From: Montifringilla adamsi | Taxonomy: Eukaryota; Chordata; Aves; Passeriformes; Passeridae | Length of the DNA: 64,000 bases | Direction of reading: 5' to 3' | Assembly: GCA_017590115.1 (NCBI GenBank) | Contig: JAGGNK010006448.1 | Coordinates: 5,253,595-5,317,594 of the forward strand | In this document: positions 1 to 10,885 of the stretch, one piece after another | Position numbering within the stretch: the first letter of the stretch is position 1 | Layout: each line of letters begins with the position of its first letter | Made by a program: the position numbers and the translations under genes | The notes under the pieces: model-generated | What the model was told of the DNA's origin: nothing | The model's input: only the letters and a program-made list of their open reading frames with translations | Databases searched by the model: none

Positions 1-45
1 TATGCTCTCCTTTCTTTCTCTTTCTCTCCCTCTCCCTTCCACTGC
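1..45 (+). repeat. Pyrimidine-rich low-complexity tract
   Basis: The window opens with an almost pure C/T stretch made of irregular CTTT and CCCT units. It is a simple pyrimidine tract cut by the window edge, so its full length is unknown. No function is implied. Confidence 0.7.
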
Positions 46-2292
46 TATATTTCCTCACTCACTAGTGGCTTTTATTATGGCAATTTATCTAGATTTAGCA
101 GAGCTGAAGGGGAATATAGAGGAAGAAGTGCCTTCTTATGTAGTTAATAGTTACTCTATGACATGAATGGTTGTTTCAGGTTATAGAAAGAGTGATGAAG
201 ATAATGCAGTTTCTAGTAATTGAACTTATTTGAACTGGTTCTATTGTCGCTGACGAATGATGCAAATCAGGAGTAGATCTGGTTGCACATATAACTCTAG
301 TGAAGGTGTACTGAAGATCAGGGTCAGATGCTATCTAAATCACAAAATATAAATTTGAGTGGCTTTTTCATAGTTGTAAAGAAATCTGGCTATTTGTTAT
401 AGGTCTGTGGAAGTTGTAATTTTTTAATATTAATGATCAAGTCTTTGGAATAATTAATTGTTTATTTTTTTTTAATTACTTTTAAATAAATGAAACCACA
501 GTCTAACAAGTAATATGAAGTAAGTTTCTGAAAAATAATGCTGAAAAATAGAGTTTCTACACCAAAAGTTTCAAAAGTGACTGACATTGTACTCTGAATT
601 TTGACAGAATCAGGATGCCTGCACTTGACCTCCTAAAAAACGTTTGGGTGTGTACCTTTTTTAGTGACCTTCTCTTTAGAAATATATTAAATATATAATA
701 ATTTCCATTGTCAGGAAAGGGAAAAAATAAATTCAAAATGGGGTTAGAGGTGATAAAGACTAGTTCACTTTGAGCAAATACTAAGTGGAGTTGATTTCCT
801 GAAGTTCTACAGCTCTGTCTTAAAGAAAATAAGATTTTTCTTAGAAACTTCATATCATATATTTTTGCTTAACTTGAACATCACTGAGACATTGCAATTC
901 TGTCACTTCCTGAGCTCAAAAAAGCTTCACAGTCAGCATAAAATCAGTGTACTGCCAGAAACTGAATATCTTCAGGAGATACACTCTCCAAGGTCACCTA
1001 CTCACACAATGCAGACATTGCTTATGGACTTCCATTTTTCCTGCACAGTTAGCTAGAGGAGATGCAAAAGTACTGGGGGAGAGGTCAGGGAATTTGATCA
1101 GATCTAAGGTAGACAGTCATAGGAACCCACCTGTACTTTTTTACAGTGTTTTATCTTCTAGGACATCCAAATAGGGCAGGTATGACCTCTGAGCATGTTC
1201 CTAGCTTTTATTTACAAGTTGTTCTTGATCACACTATTGAGTCTGTTGATTATCCTTAAGAGAGAATTTTGTCTGCATCCCAAGTGGATGGAAACTACAG
1301 CCTTGGGCATAGAATTTTAAAGGTCTTAGTGCTTAGTGTTTTCTGATGACTCAAGGCTAGTTTCTTCCTCAGAAACTCAGGATTTTTTTTGAATCTTTGC
1401 TCTAAAACACATTCCTAGACATACTGTAGGGAAGACTTGGGGACCACATGTGGTTCTGGACTCCACTTCCGTGACAACTCACTTTAAAGTGATATTTGAT
1501 ATAGATTACAGGAAACCTTGTTTCTTTAAGAGATAGAGAGAGGGGTAACAGAACTTTGGATAGTGTACCATAAAACCTGGAGCCCTTAATCAGGCTTACA
1601 GAGTCTTCATGCAATAAGCAGAAAGCTGGATGTCTTTGAGTGGTCTCTAAGTTAAACAGTGCACTGCACACATTGAAATAAGAAACACAGAGTACTGACT
1701 GAAGTCTTGAATCCTTCCTCCAGCCATGCCATGAGTTTCTGTGAAGTAATGCTAGCCATCTGTGATTTGTGTGAGACCCTATAAGGGAAGGCAGGTAATG
1801 AAATTTAGCTTTGGGCTTTTTTCCTCCCAGATAATTTTCTCGTGCCCAGGCAAATGTTTTGATTTCTTCTCTGCCTGCAAGACTCAATCACCTCCTGCTG
1901 TGCTAAAAGAGGCACTAACCTCTGAATGGAGCCTGCATTTTGTGGGAGGGCATATGAAAGTTACCCCAGTAGGAAAGAAGAAGCCTACAGTTTCTTGGCT
2001 CTGATCACAAGTTTGATTTCTGAATTTTTGAGTCTGCTCCAAGGCTTGTTACCCTACATAATGCAATATTTTGTGTATTAGAAATCTAATTACTAACAGA
2101 AAAAAACCTTTATTTTATGACAGATACTTAATCAAAACTTTCAGCCTTACCTTCATTCTTCTGAGTACACTGAAGAAGAACTACAGGTTAAAAAAGAAAT
2201 TCTATTGTTTGCTGAGCTATAAACGGAACATTAAAAATAAAAAAGAGGTTAGCACTCCAGCAGGGCAGGTAGATAAATCATATTTGCAAGCC
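46..2292. other. Unannotated AT-rich background
   Basis: No gene, recognisable repeat or RNA is seen here. Short reading frames occur on both strands, the longest being 161 codons on the minus strand at 1402-1887. They show no known motif, no biased composition and no convincing splice context, so I treat them as chance. Confidence 0.6.
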
Positions 2293-2363
2293 TGTGTGTG
2301 TGTGTGTACTACTATATACATACATATATATGTGTGTGTGTGTGTGAGTGAGTGTGTGTGTAT
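2293..2363 (+). repeat. Compound TG/TA microsatellite
   Basis: Two runs of TG dinucleotides flank a short TATACATA-type core, and a few GAGT interruptions occur near the right end. Reading frames that cross it on either strand contain CVCVC or THTHT runs and are artefacts of the repeat. Confidence 0.93.
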
Positions 2364-5009
2364 GAAGAGTTGTATGTGCATATCTTGAGAAAAAAAAAGT
2401 TTTACATAAAAGTACATAGAGTTTTGTGAATGGCTACAATAAATACTAAGGAACATTTTTAAAATTATCCTTAGCTATCCTAACCCCTTATAGATATTCT
2501 TCATCAATAGTTCTTGTTCTATTAAATTTAACAGAAAGAAATCTAAAATCTGCCCACTCCATCTTATAAGAAACAAAAGCAGACATACAGCAAATTACAT
2601 CTCTCATTATTTCATATAAATACATCATTCTGCAATTTTATCTTGTGGTGTTCAGATGTCTAATAAAGTTGTTTGACTTCTCCTGTGTGGCTTTGCACAA
2701 TTAAATGTTTCTAATTATGGGCCAGATACCTGCTCCTTCACATCTGATCAAAGTGAGATAGATGGCTACTATTTAGCTCTGAGTCCTACTTATACTTCAT
2801 TACATTTTTCATGAAAAATTTAATTTTAAATGTCCCAGTTTCTCAAAATAAAAATTTAAACAAAATTTAAAGTAATATATATCTCAGAGACTGTTCAAAT
2901 CATTAATATTTTCATATTCGAGACTATCCTATTACAAAGAAAGCAGAACTGTTGGACGTCTGCTGATAGCAGTCAGAGTTAGCTTATCAGAAAGTGGAAG
3001 CAATTTCAAGTGAATCAGTAATTTTCCAGTACTCACTCAGAAAAGTTTCACCCATTTATTAGTGACTTCAAGATTTGAAGTACACTTAAGTTCTCTTTGC
3101 AACAGGTCTTTGAGAAAATTTTTTGGCTTGCGTTGTTACTTTGATAGAGTATCATGCTTAAGGCAATGATTAATAGTCTGGATATTCCTCGCAAGATAAA
3201 TTAACAGTAAGTGTCACAAAGTCATTGAATTACAGTGAAATAAACTTGTATGATATGAATAGGACTCAACAGTGCTTCTGGAACTACCTTTCACTGTAGT
3301 GAGGAATGTAAAAATCCTTTCATCCTTCAAAATAGATTTTACTGGTTTGAACAGAACACCTAAGAAAAACAAAACTTTCTTTTTGCATTTAGGAGCAAGG
3401 AAGAAGAATCTGCATTTTGCTTAGCTTTCTTTATTTTCTACCAGTAGTACTCTTTAGCAGCAGAAGATGTATTGCAAGAAGTAATATGTTTTAAAAGATT
3501 CCAATAAACAAAAATGAATAACAAAAAACCGCAGCCCTTAATATATTCTGTTTGTAGATTGTATCTACTAAGCAAAGTTCAGCCCACACTTCCAAAATTT
3601 CATAACAGAAATATATTAATCTTCATTTATATTTCATTTAATCATTAATGATTATCTATTGTAGGCCATAATTTCCTTTCCTAAATATTTAGCTCTCGTT
3701 TCATCTTGAGTACTCCCAAAAATATGACTATCAAAATTCCATAAAATATTTACAGAAGTCAGAGGGAAAGTAAGCATAAAATTTAAGAAAATTCTTCAAA
3801 ATTCCCAAGTTGAGGCAAAGACTAATTTCTTGGGATTTTAGGTAACTAGCTACATTTCAAATCTAGGAATACCGTTCACAGTGTAATTTCTATAGGTTAT
3901 CTGCCTCTCTGCAATGTCTGAAGGGGAAGTCAGAGTGAGCAAACCTCACTTGAAATGTATTTTCCCTGCAAAGAAGAGGAACAAAAGTCTTACAAAGAAA
4001 AAAAAAGAACAAACTGAAAAAAACCCTCCAAACAAACAAAGAACAGAACTGTAAAAATCTACCAAACTCTTGACCACAATTAAAAAAAAAAGCCTGATTA
4101 GGCAGCTACACTCAGTCTTTAGAAGTCTTTATATGGAGAACTGAGTTTTGATCAGGTGTATAACCTCTTGGGCCCCCTAACTCTGTGATTAATGCTAATT
4201 TTTTAATATAAGAAAAAAATATGGAATCTCATCTTGATGTCTTATCATATCCTGCCTGGCTTCCAGTAGTCCATCTACAAGATCAAACATCTCCTGTAGG
4301 TCCTGGTTTGTCAGGCTCACACAGCCCTCTTAGGTACCCAGGCGATCTCAAATGGCCTAGGTAGACAAATGTTGCAAATTAATTGAATCCTCAAACTTTA
4401 CTATTACAAGCTCTTAAATTTTGATCTTTTCTGTGAATGCCTGCTGTAAAAACACATGAATGTACATCTTTCAGGCTGAACAAACTGTAACCCAGGGCTG
4501 GTAAAATGTACTTCCTACTGGAGTGTCTTACCTTTCTGGACAGAAAGCTGGGGTTCAGCAGAATACTTCCAAATGGTTTTCGTGCATCACCAGGAAGAAA
4601 GAAAAAGAACAAATGCAACAATGTATTTCAAAGATTATAACTTTACTGAATATTTTCTGAACATTTTTTCTCAGTCAGCACTCTTCTAAAAGAAAGACAT
4701 TTTCTGTTCCACTAAGACACACAGCTAGTTACGAAACAAAGGAAAGAGCTAATCCACGCCTTAAAGCTGAGCTATTTGTACTTCTAAAAAAAAGTAGAGA
4801 GACTCTTTAGAAATGTACAAACCAATCAAACGGATCAATGGCTCACTTCAGCAAAACAAAACCTTGTAATGAGTGTGACTATAACATAACCTCTATCGTG
4901 TCTACCATATAATATTTATGTAGTATGATTTAAAAATATTTCAGCATAGCTGGTTTTGAATTACAAACAATATGCTTATCTTTCCAGTACATGGAAGCAT
5001 CCTACCATT
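2364..5009. other. Unannotated AT-rich background
   Basis: I see no gene or recognisable mobile element here. The interval is AT-rich with scattered A runs, for example near 4000 and 4081, and no long tandem structure. Confidence 0.6.
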
Positions 5010-5070
5010 ACATATATAAACAATAAATATAAATATATAAATTATATATATATAAGTATATATAAATAAT
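5010..5070 (+). repeat. AT-rich simple repeat
   Basis: The interval is nearly pure A/T with alternating TATATA blocks and AAATA interruptions. It is low-complexity DNA with no coding potential. Confidence 0.85.
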
Positions 5071-5454
5071 TTAAAACAAATATTTACAAAATAAAACCCC
5101 CCAAAACTCTTACCTCTTGAGTATTATTGGATGACCACTTTTATGGACTTTATTAAAATAAAAATAAATATTTTATTCATGACTGAATGTGGAGGACTGT
5201 AAAATGACCTCATTGATTTTTGGAATAGAGGTAGCACACCTCTTCCGCAGGATGCATTTGAAACATAAATTATTCATATGTCATTTTTTTCCAGGATAAC
5301 GGTGAAAAGGTGCTACACTTCAGTGCTTTTATTGGAAACTTAGATAATTTTATCCTTCCGTATGATTGTACACTTATCTGATGTACTGCTGGATCTGTTT
5401 CTTATCAGCCTTTTGCCCCATAGAGTTCAAATACCAGCTTGTTGCTAAACAAGG
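5071..5454. other. Unannotated AT-rich background
   Basis: AT-rich background between a simple repeat and the GC-richer patch that follows. I recognise nothing in it. Confidence 0.55.
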
Positions 5455-5810
5455 GTCAATTTGTCCTGGCCATCCTCCAGCAGTGCTACTCACCCCGCCC
5501 CTGCACCTGGACTGCTCTTGTGCAGACCAGAGGGCTTGACACCACAAAACTCCTTGGCAAACCTGGCCTCAGCAGAGCACCCTGCCATTCAACATGTTCC
5601 CAGATATAATTTGGGGATTTGTCCTCCATGGTTCCCTGTAGGCACTTCCTTGCCCGCATGCAGGTGCTGGATGTAACCCCAGTCTCAACTGTGTTGACTT
5701 TTTGATCCCTTTTCTCAATGCTACCCCATGCTTTTGCCTCAGCAGATCACTTTCTTGCAGCACTGCTCATAGCAGTGTTCTCCCTAGCCATCCTAGCGTA
5801 AAACCCTTCT
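5455..5810. other. GC-richer unclassified patch
   Basis: This interval is clearly richer in G and C than its flanks and keeps a few CpGs. It has overlapping 60-70 codon frames on both strands (5461-5676 plus, 5569-5763 minus) with no motif I know. An old LTR or another dispersed repeat too diverged to recognise is the likeliest explanation; a noncoding exon is a weaker alternative. Identity is unknown. Confidence 0.4.
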
Positions 5811-6009
5811 AATGAAGTCAACAATGTTTTCTGAAATTAAAAGAAAAAAAATTTTAAAAAAATCCTCTGTTTTCCCCTGCAACACTATTTTTATTTTGTT
5901 GCAGACACTGAAGAAATGACTTGATCATTTATTCTACTGCCATAACTGTATAAAGTTCACCTCTAAATCATATTCTAAATGACCTCTTTACCTGAAAATA
6001 TCCTTCACT

Positions 6010-6140
6010 TGTAGTGGGTCTGGCTGGAACAAAGTTAATTTTCTTTAGAGTACGTTGTGCATAGCACTGTTTTGGTTCAGTGCTGAGAACAATGTTAATA
6101 TTATAAGGGTGTTTTTATGCTGCAGTGAGGGATAGAGGGC
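6010..6140 (+). mobile_element. ERVL-type LTR, 5' fragment
   Basis: The segment begins TGTAGTGGGTCTGGCTGGAA and continues with GTTAATTTTCTT, a GCATAGCACTGTTTTGG stretch and AACAATGTTAAT. From memory this matches the 5' (U3) start of a common avian ERVL-type LTR, including the terminal TG. The match fades after about 130 bases, so most of U3, R and U5 is missing. The 3' half of the same LTR type is found near 56 kb. No internal retroviral sequence adjoins it. Noncoding remnant. Confidence 0.72.
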
Positions 6141-6217
6141 AGGAACTAAACACACAGTCTACTCAATGGCTGTGGCAGGAGGTAGTTTTTTGTTAACTTA
6201 ACAAGTTGGACATTTCT

Positions 6218-6220
<3 letters not shown>

Positions 6221-6262
<42 letters not shown>
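6221..6262 (+). repeat. Poly(T) run of 42 bases
   Basis: An uninterrupted run of 42 T preceded by CTCTC. On the minus strand this is a poly(A) tail-like run, so a retroposed copy could lie to its right on that strand, but I recognise none. The minus-strand frame crossing it (6146-6337) is an artefact containing a polylysine stretch. Confidence 0.95.
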
Positions 6263-6264
<2 letters not shown>

Positions 6265-8152
6265 TTTGTATTATATCTGTTTTAAAAAGACTAGATGGAG
6301 TACAGAGATTGCCTAAGATTTTCCAAAACATATCCATAACTCAGAAGTTCATGATACTTGAAGACATACAGAAAGTTTAAGTTTCATGGAGAAGTTTGAA
6401 TCCCTTATTTCCTAGAACAGTTTCCACATGTCAGAATGGAGTATGCCACTGTCAAAATTGACTGCCAAAGAGTAGAACCAGAAGAGTGCCCAGGTTCTCT
6501 CTTGGTGGCAGACTTACCAGGGCAACAGTCAATACCATTCATCCCATCTATAGTGAGAGAAGACAGGTTTTTTTTTGTTTCAAACCAAGCTTGAAATGGA
6601 TATTATCCATATATTTCAGATTTCGTATATCTAAATTTCAGATGACAAGCAAATACAGCAACAGACTGAGAAACATAAATACAAAAACCTGCTTGATATG
6701 AATAATCAGAGATAATGAACTCGTGTTGCTTCAGATGTGCCTGTTCATGCTGTGCATTTGTGCTGATGGAAGGAAAATTAAAAAAAAAAATTAAGTGCTG
6801 GACAGCTCATTGCCTTCCCGAAGGCTAGAAATAGCTACATTTTAGAAACAGAAGTATGCCACCTGGGTAATAATTTAAATATATGGACATAAAGTTTCTG
6901 ACTTCTATGAGGTGTTATCAAAGTCAAATCCATCGTTTTGACAGTACATCATGTATGGTAGCTATAGATCTCAGTCCTTTCGTAATTAGCAAGTTTATGA
7001 GGAAGTAATGGTCCATTATTCTCTTACAAATTGTTTGAAATTTGTCCTGTCTTTAGAAAGGGTGACTTTCGAGTTCACTAGTATATTGGTAGGTATATCT
7101 TGAAGTAAGATGTTCTGAAATCAAACAAGGTGATAGTAACAGCAGACAAAACACAGCAAAATTAAATTTACACTTAACAATAATTCATATTTTTGATTCC
7201 TGTTTTAAATTGTGTATTTTTTCAGCCAATTTAGCTTTTTGAGTTTAATTAACTTTTTCTTTCTCTTTCAATTTTTCTTTTTCGCTTTTTTTTCCCTATT
7301 TTAGAAACTGAAAAATAAGCACATTTCATTTCAGTGATTTTACGTATCTACAAACTGCTCTTGGGAAAATATACTAACACAAAATGACAAGTATTTTAAT
7401 GTGATGAAGAAAAATCTGATGGTTTCATGTCAAAACATATGAACTGAAACTGGAAATACAGACATATTTTAAAAGCAGAGTGGTTTACATTCAAAATTAA
7501 CTCACCCAAAGACATATTGTAATCTGTAACAAGAAATCGTGGGGTTCAGCTGACATAATTGATTACAGCCTCACTGAATTAAAAAAAACCAACTCACTAG
7601 TACCACTTGGTTATCTACCCTTGAGTATGTCATTCACCTGCATATATTACAGTGCGCTCAGATTTTTTCCAATGTTATAAAATACAATTTGACATTTTCA
7701 TGATCACATCACCATAACTGATTTTTCCCAATGCCAATTCTAAAATGCCTAATCAGTTTCTATTTTTTCACTCACATTGTCATCAGGCCAGATTAAATTT
7801 CTGAATGACAATTGAAAAAGAATGTTGAAATAGATATGAAATTTGCCTGTGTCAAAAGCACAGGAATTTTGTTAAGCTATTTGCATCACATTCTGTTACA
7901 GCATTATTTTATTTCTGAAGTAATATAAAAATTGGACTGAAAAAGAGCTTTTAGCTAAAACTTTTACTTATGCTTTTCTTAATGCTTTTTCCAATGGACA
8001 GTAACTAATATTTTTGTTGCTTTTGAAATTCTGTTAATTACTTTGTATTAGAATTCATGTTTGTTTATTTAATTTAAGCAGATTATTTCCTCTTGAAAAA
8101 CTTCTATGATTACTAGAAACAATATGTGTATGCAGTATGTACAGTACATTTC
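6263..8152. other. Unannotated AT-rich background
   Basis: No gene or clear repeat is visible. There is a pyrimidine-rich stretch near 7255-7300 and a few A runs. The short frames are not credible coding sequence. Confidence 0.6.
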
Positions 8153-8545
8153 GTTTAGCCTGGAAAAAAAAAAAAAGACTCCAGGGAGAACTTGTGGCGT
8201 CCTTTCAGTACTTAAAAGAGGGTTAAAGAAAGATGGAGAAAAATTTTTCATCAGAGTCTATAGTGACAGGACAAGAGGCAATGGTTTTAAGCTGAAAAAG
8301 CTTAGGTTTAGATTGGCCAAACAGAATTTAATTTTTTTTATGAAGGTGGTGAGACACTGAGAGTGTCCAGAAAAGTTTTGGATGCCCCATCACTGTTAGT
8401 GATCTAGGTCAGGTTGGATGTGGCACTGGGTAATCTGATCTTTTGGAAGATATTATTGTTACTGCAGAGGGGGTTGCAATAGGTGATCTTTAAGGTCTCT
8501 TCCAATGCAAAACCTCCTACAATTGTGTGATTCTAAGACTGCAAT
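8153..8545 (+). mobile_element. CR1 LINE 3' end, plus strand
   Basis: The segment follows the CR1 3' region in order: a TTTAGCCTGGA start, GACTCCAGGGAGAACTTGTGG, AGTACTTAAAAGAGGG, AGGACAAGAGGCAATGG, TGGATGCCCCATC, then the tail GGTGATCTTTAAGGTCTCTT and a degraded ATTGTGTGATTCT end. These are hallmarks of avian CR1 3' ends. An internal run of 13 A (8164-8176) replaces the purine-rich GAGAAGAGAAG usual at this point. The copy is 5'-truncated as usual for CR1 and too diverged to be active. A frame at 8106-8360 lies mostly inside it and is not a host gene. Confidence 0.92.
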
Positions 8546-8734
8546 CACACTTTCACATTCTTTGGCTGTGTAGTTTCATCAGATGATTTCAACAGATTGG
8601 TCATAAATTAAATAAATAATCTGTTTTTATATATAACAAACTATGACCAGATTTGAGTGAGTTACAGTTTTGAGTACTATGTGTGCCTATATGTTGTTCC
8701 TATCCAAGGGCAGTGCATGGCATTTCCTGTTGCT
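8546..8734. other. Spacer between two convergent CR1 fragments
   Basis: AT-rich unclassified DNA separating the 3' ends of the plus-strand and minus-strand CR1 copies. Confidence 0.5.
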
Positions 8735-9045
8735 GGACTTCATGATGTTGTTAGCCCATTTTTCCTGCCTGTTCAGGGCCTTCTAAATGGCAACATACCC
8801 ATCTGACATACCTAGACTGAGTTTTGTAGAGCCTACAGTTTTGCTGAGGGTGCACTTTTTCCCCTGTCGCTGAGGGGAAACTGTGCTGAATTACTGATTG
8901 CTGGGACACATCGCTAGTGACTGCTGTCCATCTGGACTTGATGTTGCTGATCACAACCATCTTAGCCTAGCAGTTCTGATTACTTTCAGTCTAAATCACT
9001 GTCCATTTCCCTGTTTGCTAAATATCTTATGGATGCCAACAGTAC
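8735..9045 (-). mobile_element. CR1 LINE reverse-transcriptase fragment, minus strand
   Basis: Read on the minus strand, this is part of the CR1 second open reading frame around the reverse-transcriptase core. On the plus strand the telling blocks are GCCCATTTTTCCTGCCTGTT, GCAACATACCCATCTGAC, TTTTGCTGAGGGTGCACTTT and CATCTGGACTTGATG, which match antisense CR1. Many small gaps and stops break the frame. Neither the 5' end nor the 3' untranslated region is present. It is an old, dead copy lying tail-to-tail with the CR1 at 8153-8545. Confidence 0.85.
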
Positions 9046-9974
9046 GAAAATTCTTATTGACCTCTTGGCTTGAGCTATTTAATACTAGTTAGGGAAAAAA
9101 GTTAAGTTGCAAGAAAAGGGCCTTGGCCAATCAGGAATATAGTTCAGTTAAACCTCCTTTGCCTGATGAACACAGGAACACAGCTGAAGAAAGATTTATA
9201 TTGATCAGAAGCATTTAATTTTATTTTTTAATTACTTTGCAAAGATGATATCCTCAAGACTTAATATTTTTTCCCAGTTATTTAACTAGTAGTTATTTGA
9301 CAAGTAGTTAGTTACAGTCATCTGATGAAGATTTTCTATGGATATGAATTTTTAAATAGTGTGTTTTCTGACTTCTCTTTTGTGTGATATAGAAAAACTT
9401 AAGTGCCTAATAGTAATTGCATCTAAATTCAAAATGTTTGTGCATCAACTTGTGTATGTGACTCCCTGTACATTTTGTCCTCGTTAAAATGCCCTGGGGA
9501 ATCTGCTTTGAATAAAGCTAACTAAATAACAAAGCCATGCTTGAGATTAATCCTCTTTTTGGAAGGAGCACTTAATAGGGTTACACATATGAAATCTATT
9601 CAGTCTGTCCACAATAATATTTATTATTCTTATTAAGAATATGAAAGCAGAAAAGTATGAAACGTAGTTTGCATTTTACTTTCCATAAATTAGCACAATG
9701 TTTAATGACGTGTGAAACTGCCTCAAAGTTTACATTAGTTGAAAAGACAAGTTTGAAAAAGCTGAGTTTCATTGCTGACAGTAAACCAAGATTAAAATTC
9801 ATTCAGAAGAAATTCTGCATTTGACTAATATGGTAAATTGCGTTTCAGTCTCACAGACATTTATTTGCCTATTTAACTTTATTAATAACATAAAACCAAT
9901 AAGATATACTACCTGGTAATTCTGGATACTATTTTTAGAGGTTTTTTAAATGTAGAAGGGTTTACATAAATGCT
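9046..9974. other. Unannotated AT-rich background
   Basis: No gene or recognisable repeat is seen. Short frames such as 9596-9802 on the minus strand have no known motif. Confidence 0.55.
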
Positions 9975-10118
9975 ATGTGTGTATATATATATATATATAC
10001 ACACACATGTATATATATATACACACACATGTATATATATATATACACGCACACATGTATATGTATATACGTGTATATGTATATATATATGTACATGTAT
10101 ATGTATATACATACACAC
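9975..10118 (+). repeat. Large compound TA/CA microsatellite
   Basis: About 144 bases of alternating purine-pyrimidine sequence: TATATA blocks alternate with ACACACATGT units and later GTATATGTATATAC units. Because units on the two strands mirror each other, the tract is partly self-complementary. Reading frames on both strands through here are runs of Y, I, H, T, V and C, and are not genes. Confidence 0.96.
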
Positions 10119-10344
10119 TATCTTGATGCATTTTAGTAATTGTGGTGTTTTCACTTTGAAGGAATCTTAACTTAAAATTAAGGTAGTAAAGGCTGTTTTG
10201 AAAGGGAGATTTCCTCACCCCCGGATGAAATGATGATTACGTTATCATTCCTTCTGTTTTTTCTGATGAGAGAGAACATCTGTGACATGTATCTAGGTTG
10301 AATTAAATCCTTATTAGTTATATTTTCCTAGACAAGTTGGGCAA
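10119..10344. other. Unannotated spacer
   Basis: Short unclassified interval between the microsatellite and a 5'-truncated LTR. Confidence 0.5.
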
Positions 10345-10885
10345 TTTGTTCAAGCAAAAGCAGGGGGATATGCCTGAAGAAACTGCAGCCTATGGAAAAC
10401 CATCCAGGCATAGGCTTATCATGGAGGACTGCAGGCTGTGGAGAGAATTAATGCTTGAGCAGGGGAAAAGTGTGAGAAGGAAGGAGAAGCAGAGTGGAGC
10501 AGTTATGGAGGCAGCCCCCATCCTCCAATCCTCCCCTCCACTTCTTGGGTGAGAAAGGGAGGAAGGTAGAGGAGTCAGGAATGGCAATATGGAATTAAAT
10601 CTGGGAAAAAGAGGAATGGGGTAGGGAAGAAGGCCTTTCAGGGGGAGAAGAAGGGGATCAGTGTTTTTCACCATCCTAGTCTATTTTGACTGACAGTAAA
10701 TTAAATTTATTCTTCTCAAGTTCTGTCTATTTTGCCCATGTTAGTATTTGGTAAATGAACTCCCTGTCTCTCTTGGGTCATAAATATTTTCATTGCCATT
10801 TCCTCACCTGTTGAGGAGGGAAAGTGAGAGAGAATCTCTGTGCGTGTGTATGAGTGTGGCAGATGGCCAAAGTCAATCCATTACA
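10345..10885 (+). mobile_element. 5'-truncated avian LTR (probably ERVL-like)
   Basis: The segment matches, from memory, a common avian LTR type. It has a purine-rich block with CTGCAGCCTATGG-like units, TGAGCAGGGGAAAAGTGTGA, then GACTGACAGTAAATTAAATT, AGTTCTGTCTATTTTGCCCA and AACTCCCTGTCTCTCTTGGG. It ends near AGTCAATCCATTACA, consistent with a terminal CA. The AATTAAA near 10700 is a plausible poly(A) signal. The usual TG-start part is missing. No internal retroviral coding sequence follows, so this is a fragment of a solo LTR. Short frames inside it are not genes. Confidence 0.8.

Noticed and set aside
1402..1887. 161-codon minus-strand frame, the longest in the window
   Set aside because: No known domain, no conserved motif and no splice or promoter context; length alone is not convincing in eukaryotic noncoding DNA.
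6146..6337. 63-codon minus frame with a polylysine run
   Set aside because: The lysines come from the 42-base T run, and nothing else in it is protein-like.
9909..10218. Three overlapping 66-81 codon frames on both strands
   Set aside because: They are translations of the TA/CA microsatellite, with repeating Y, I, H, T and C residues.
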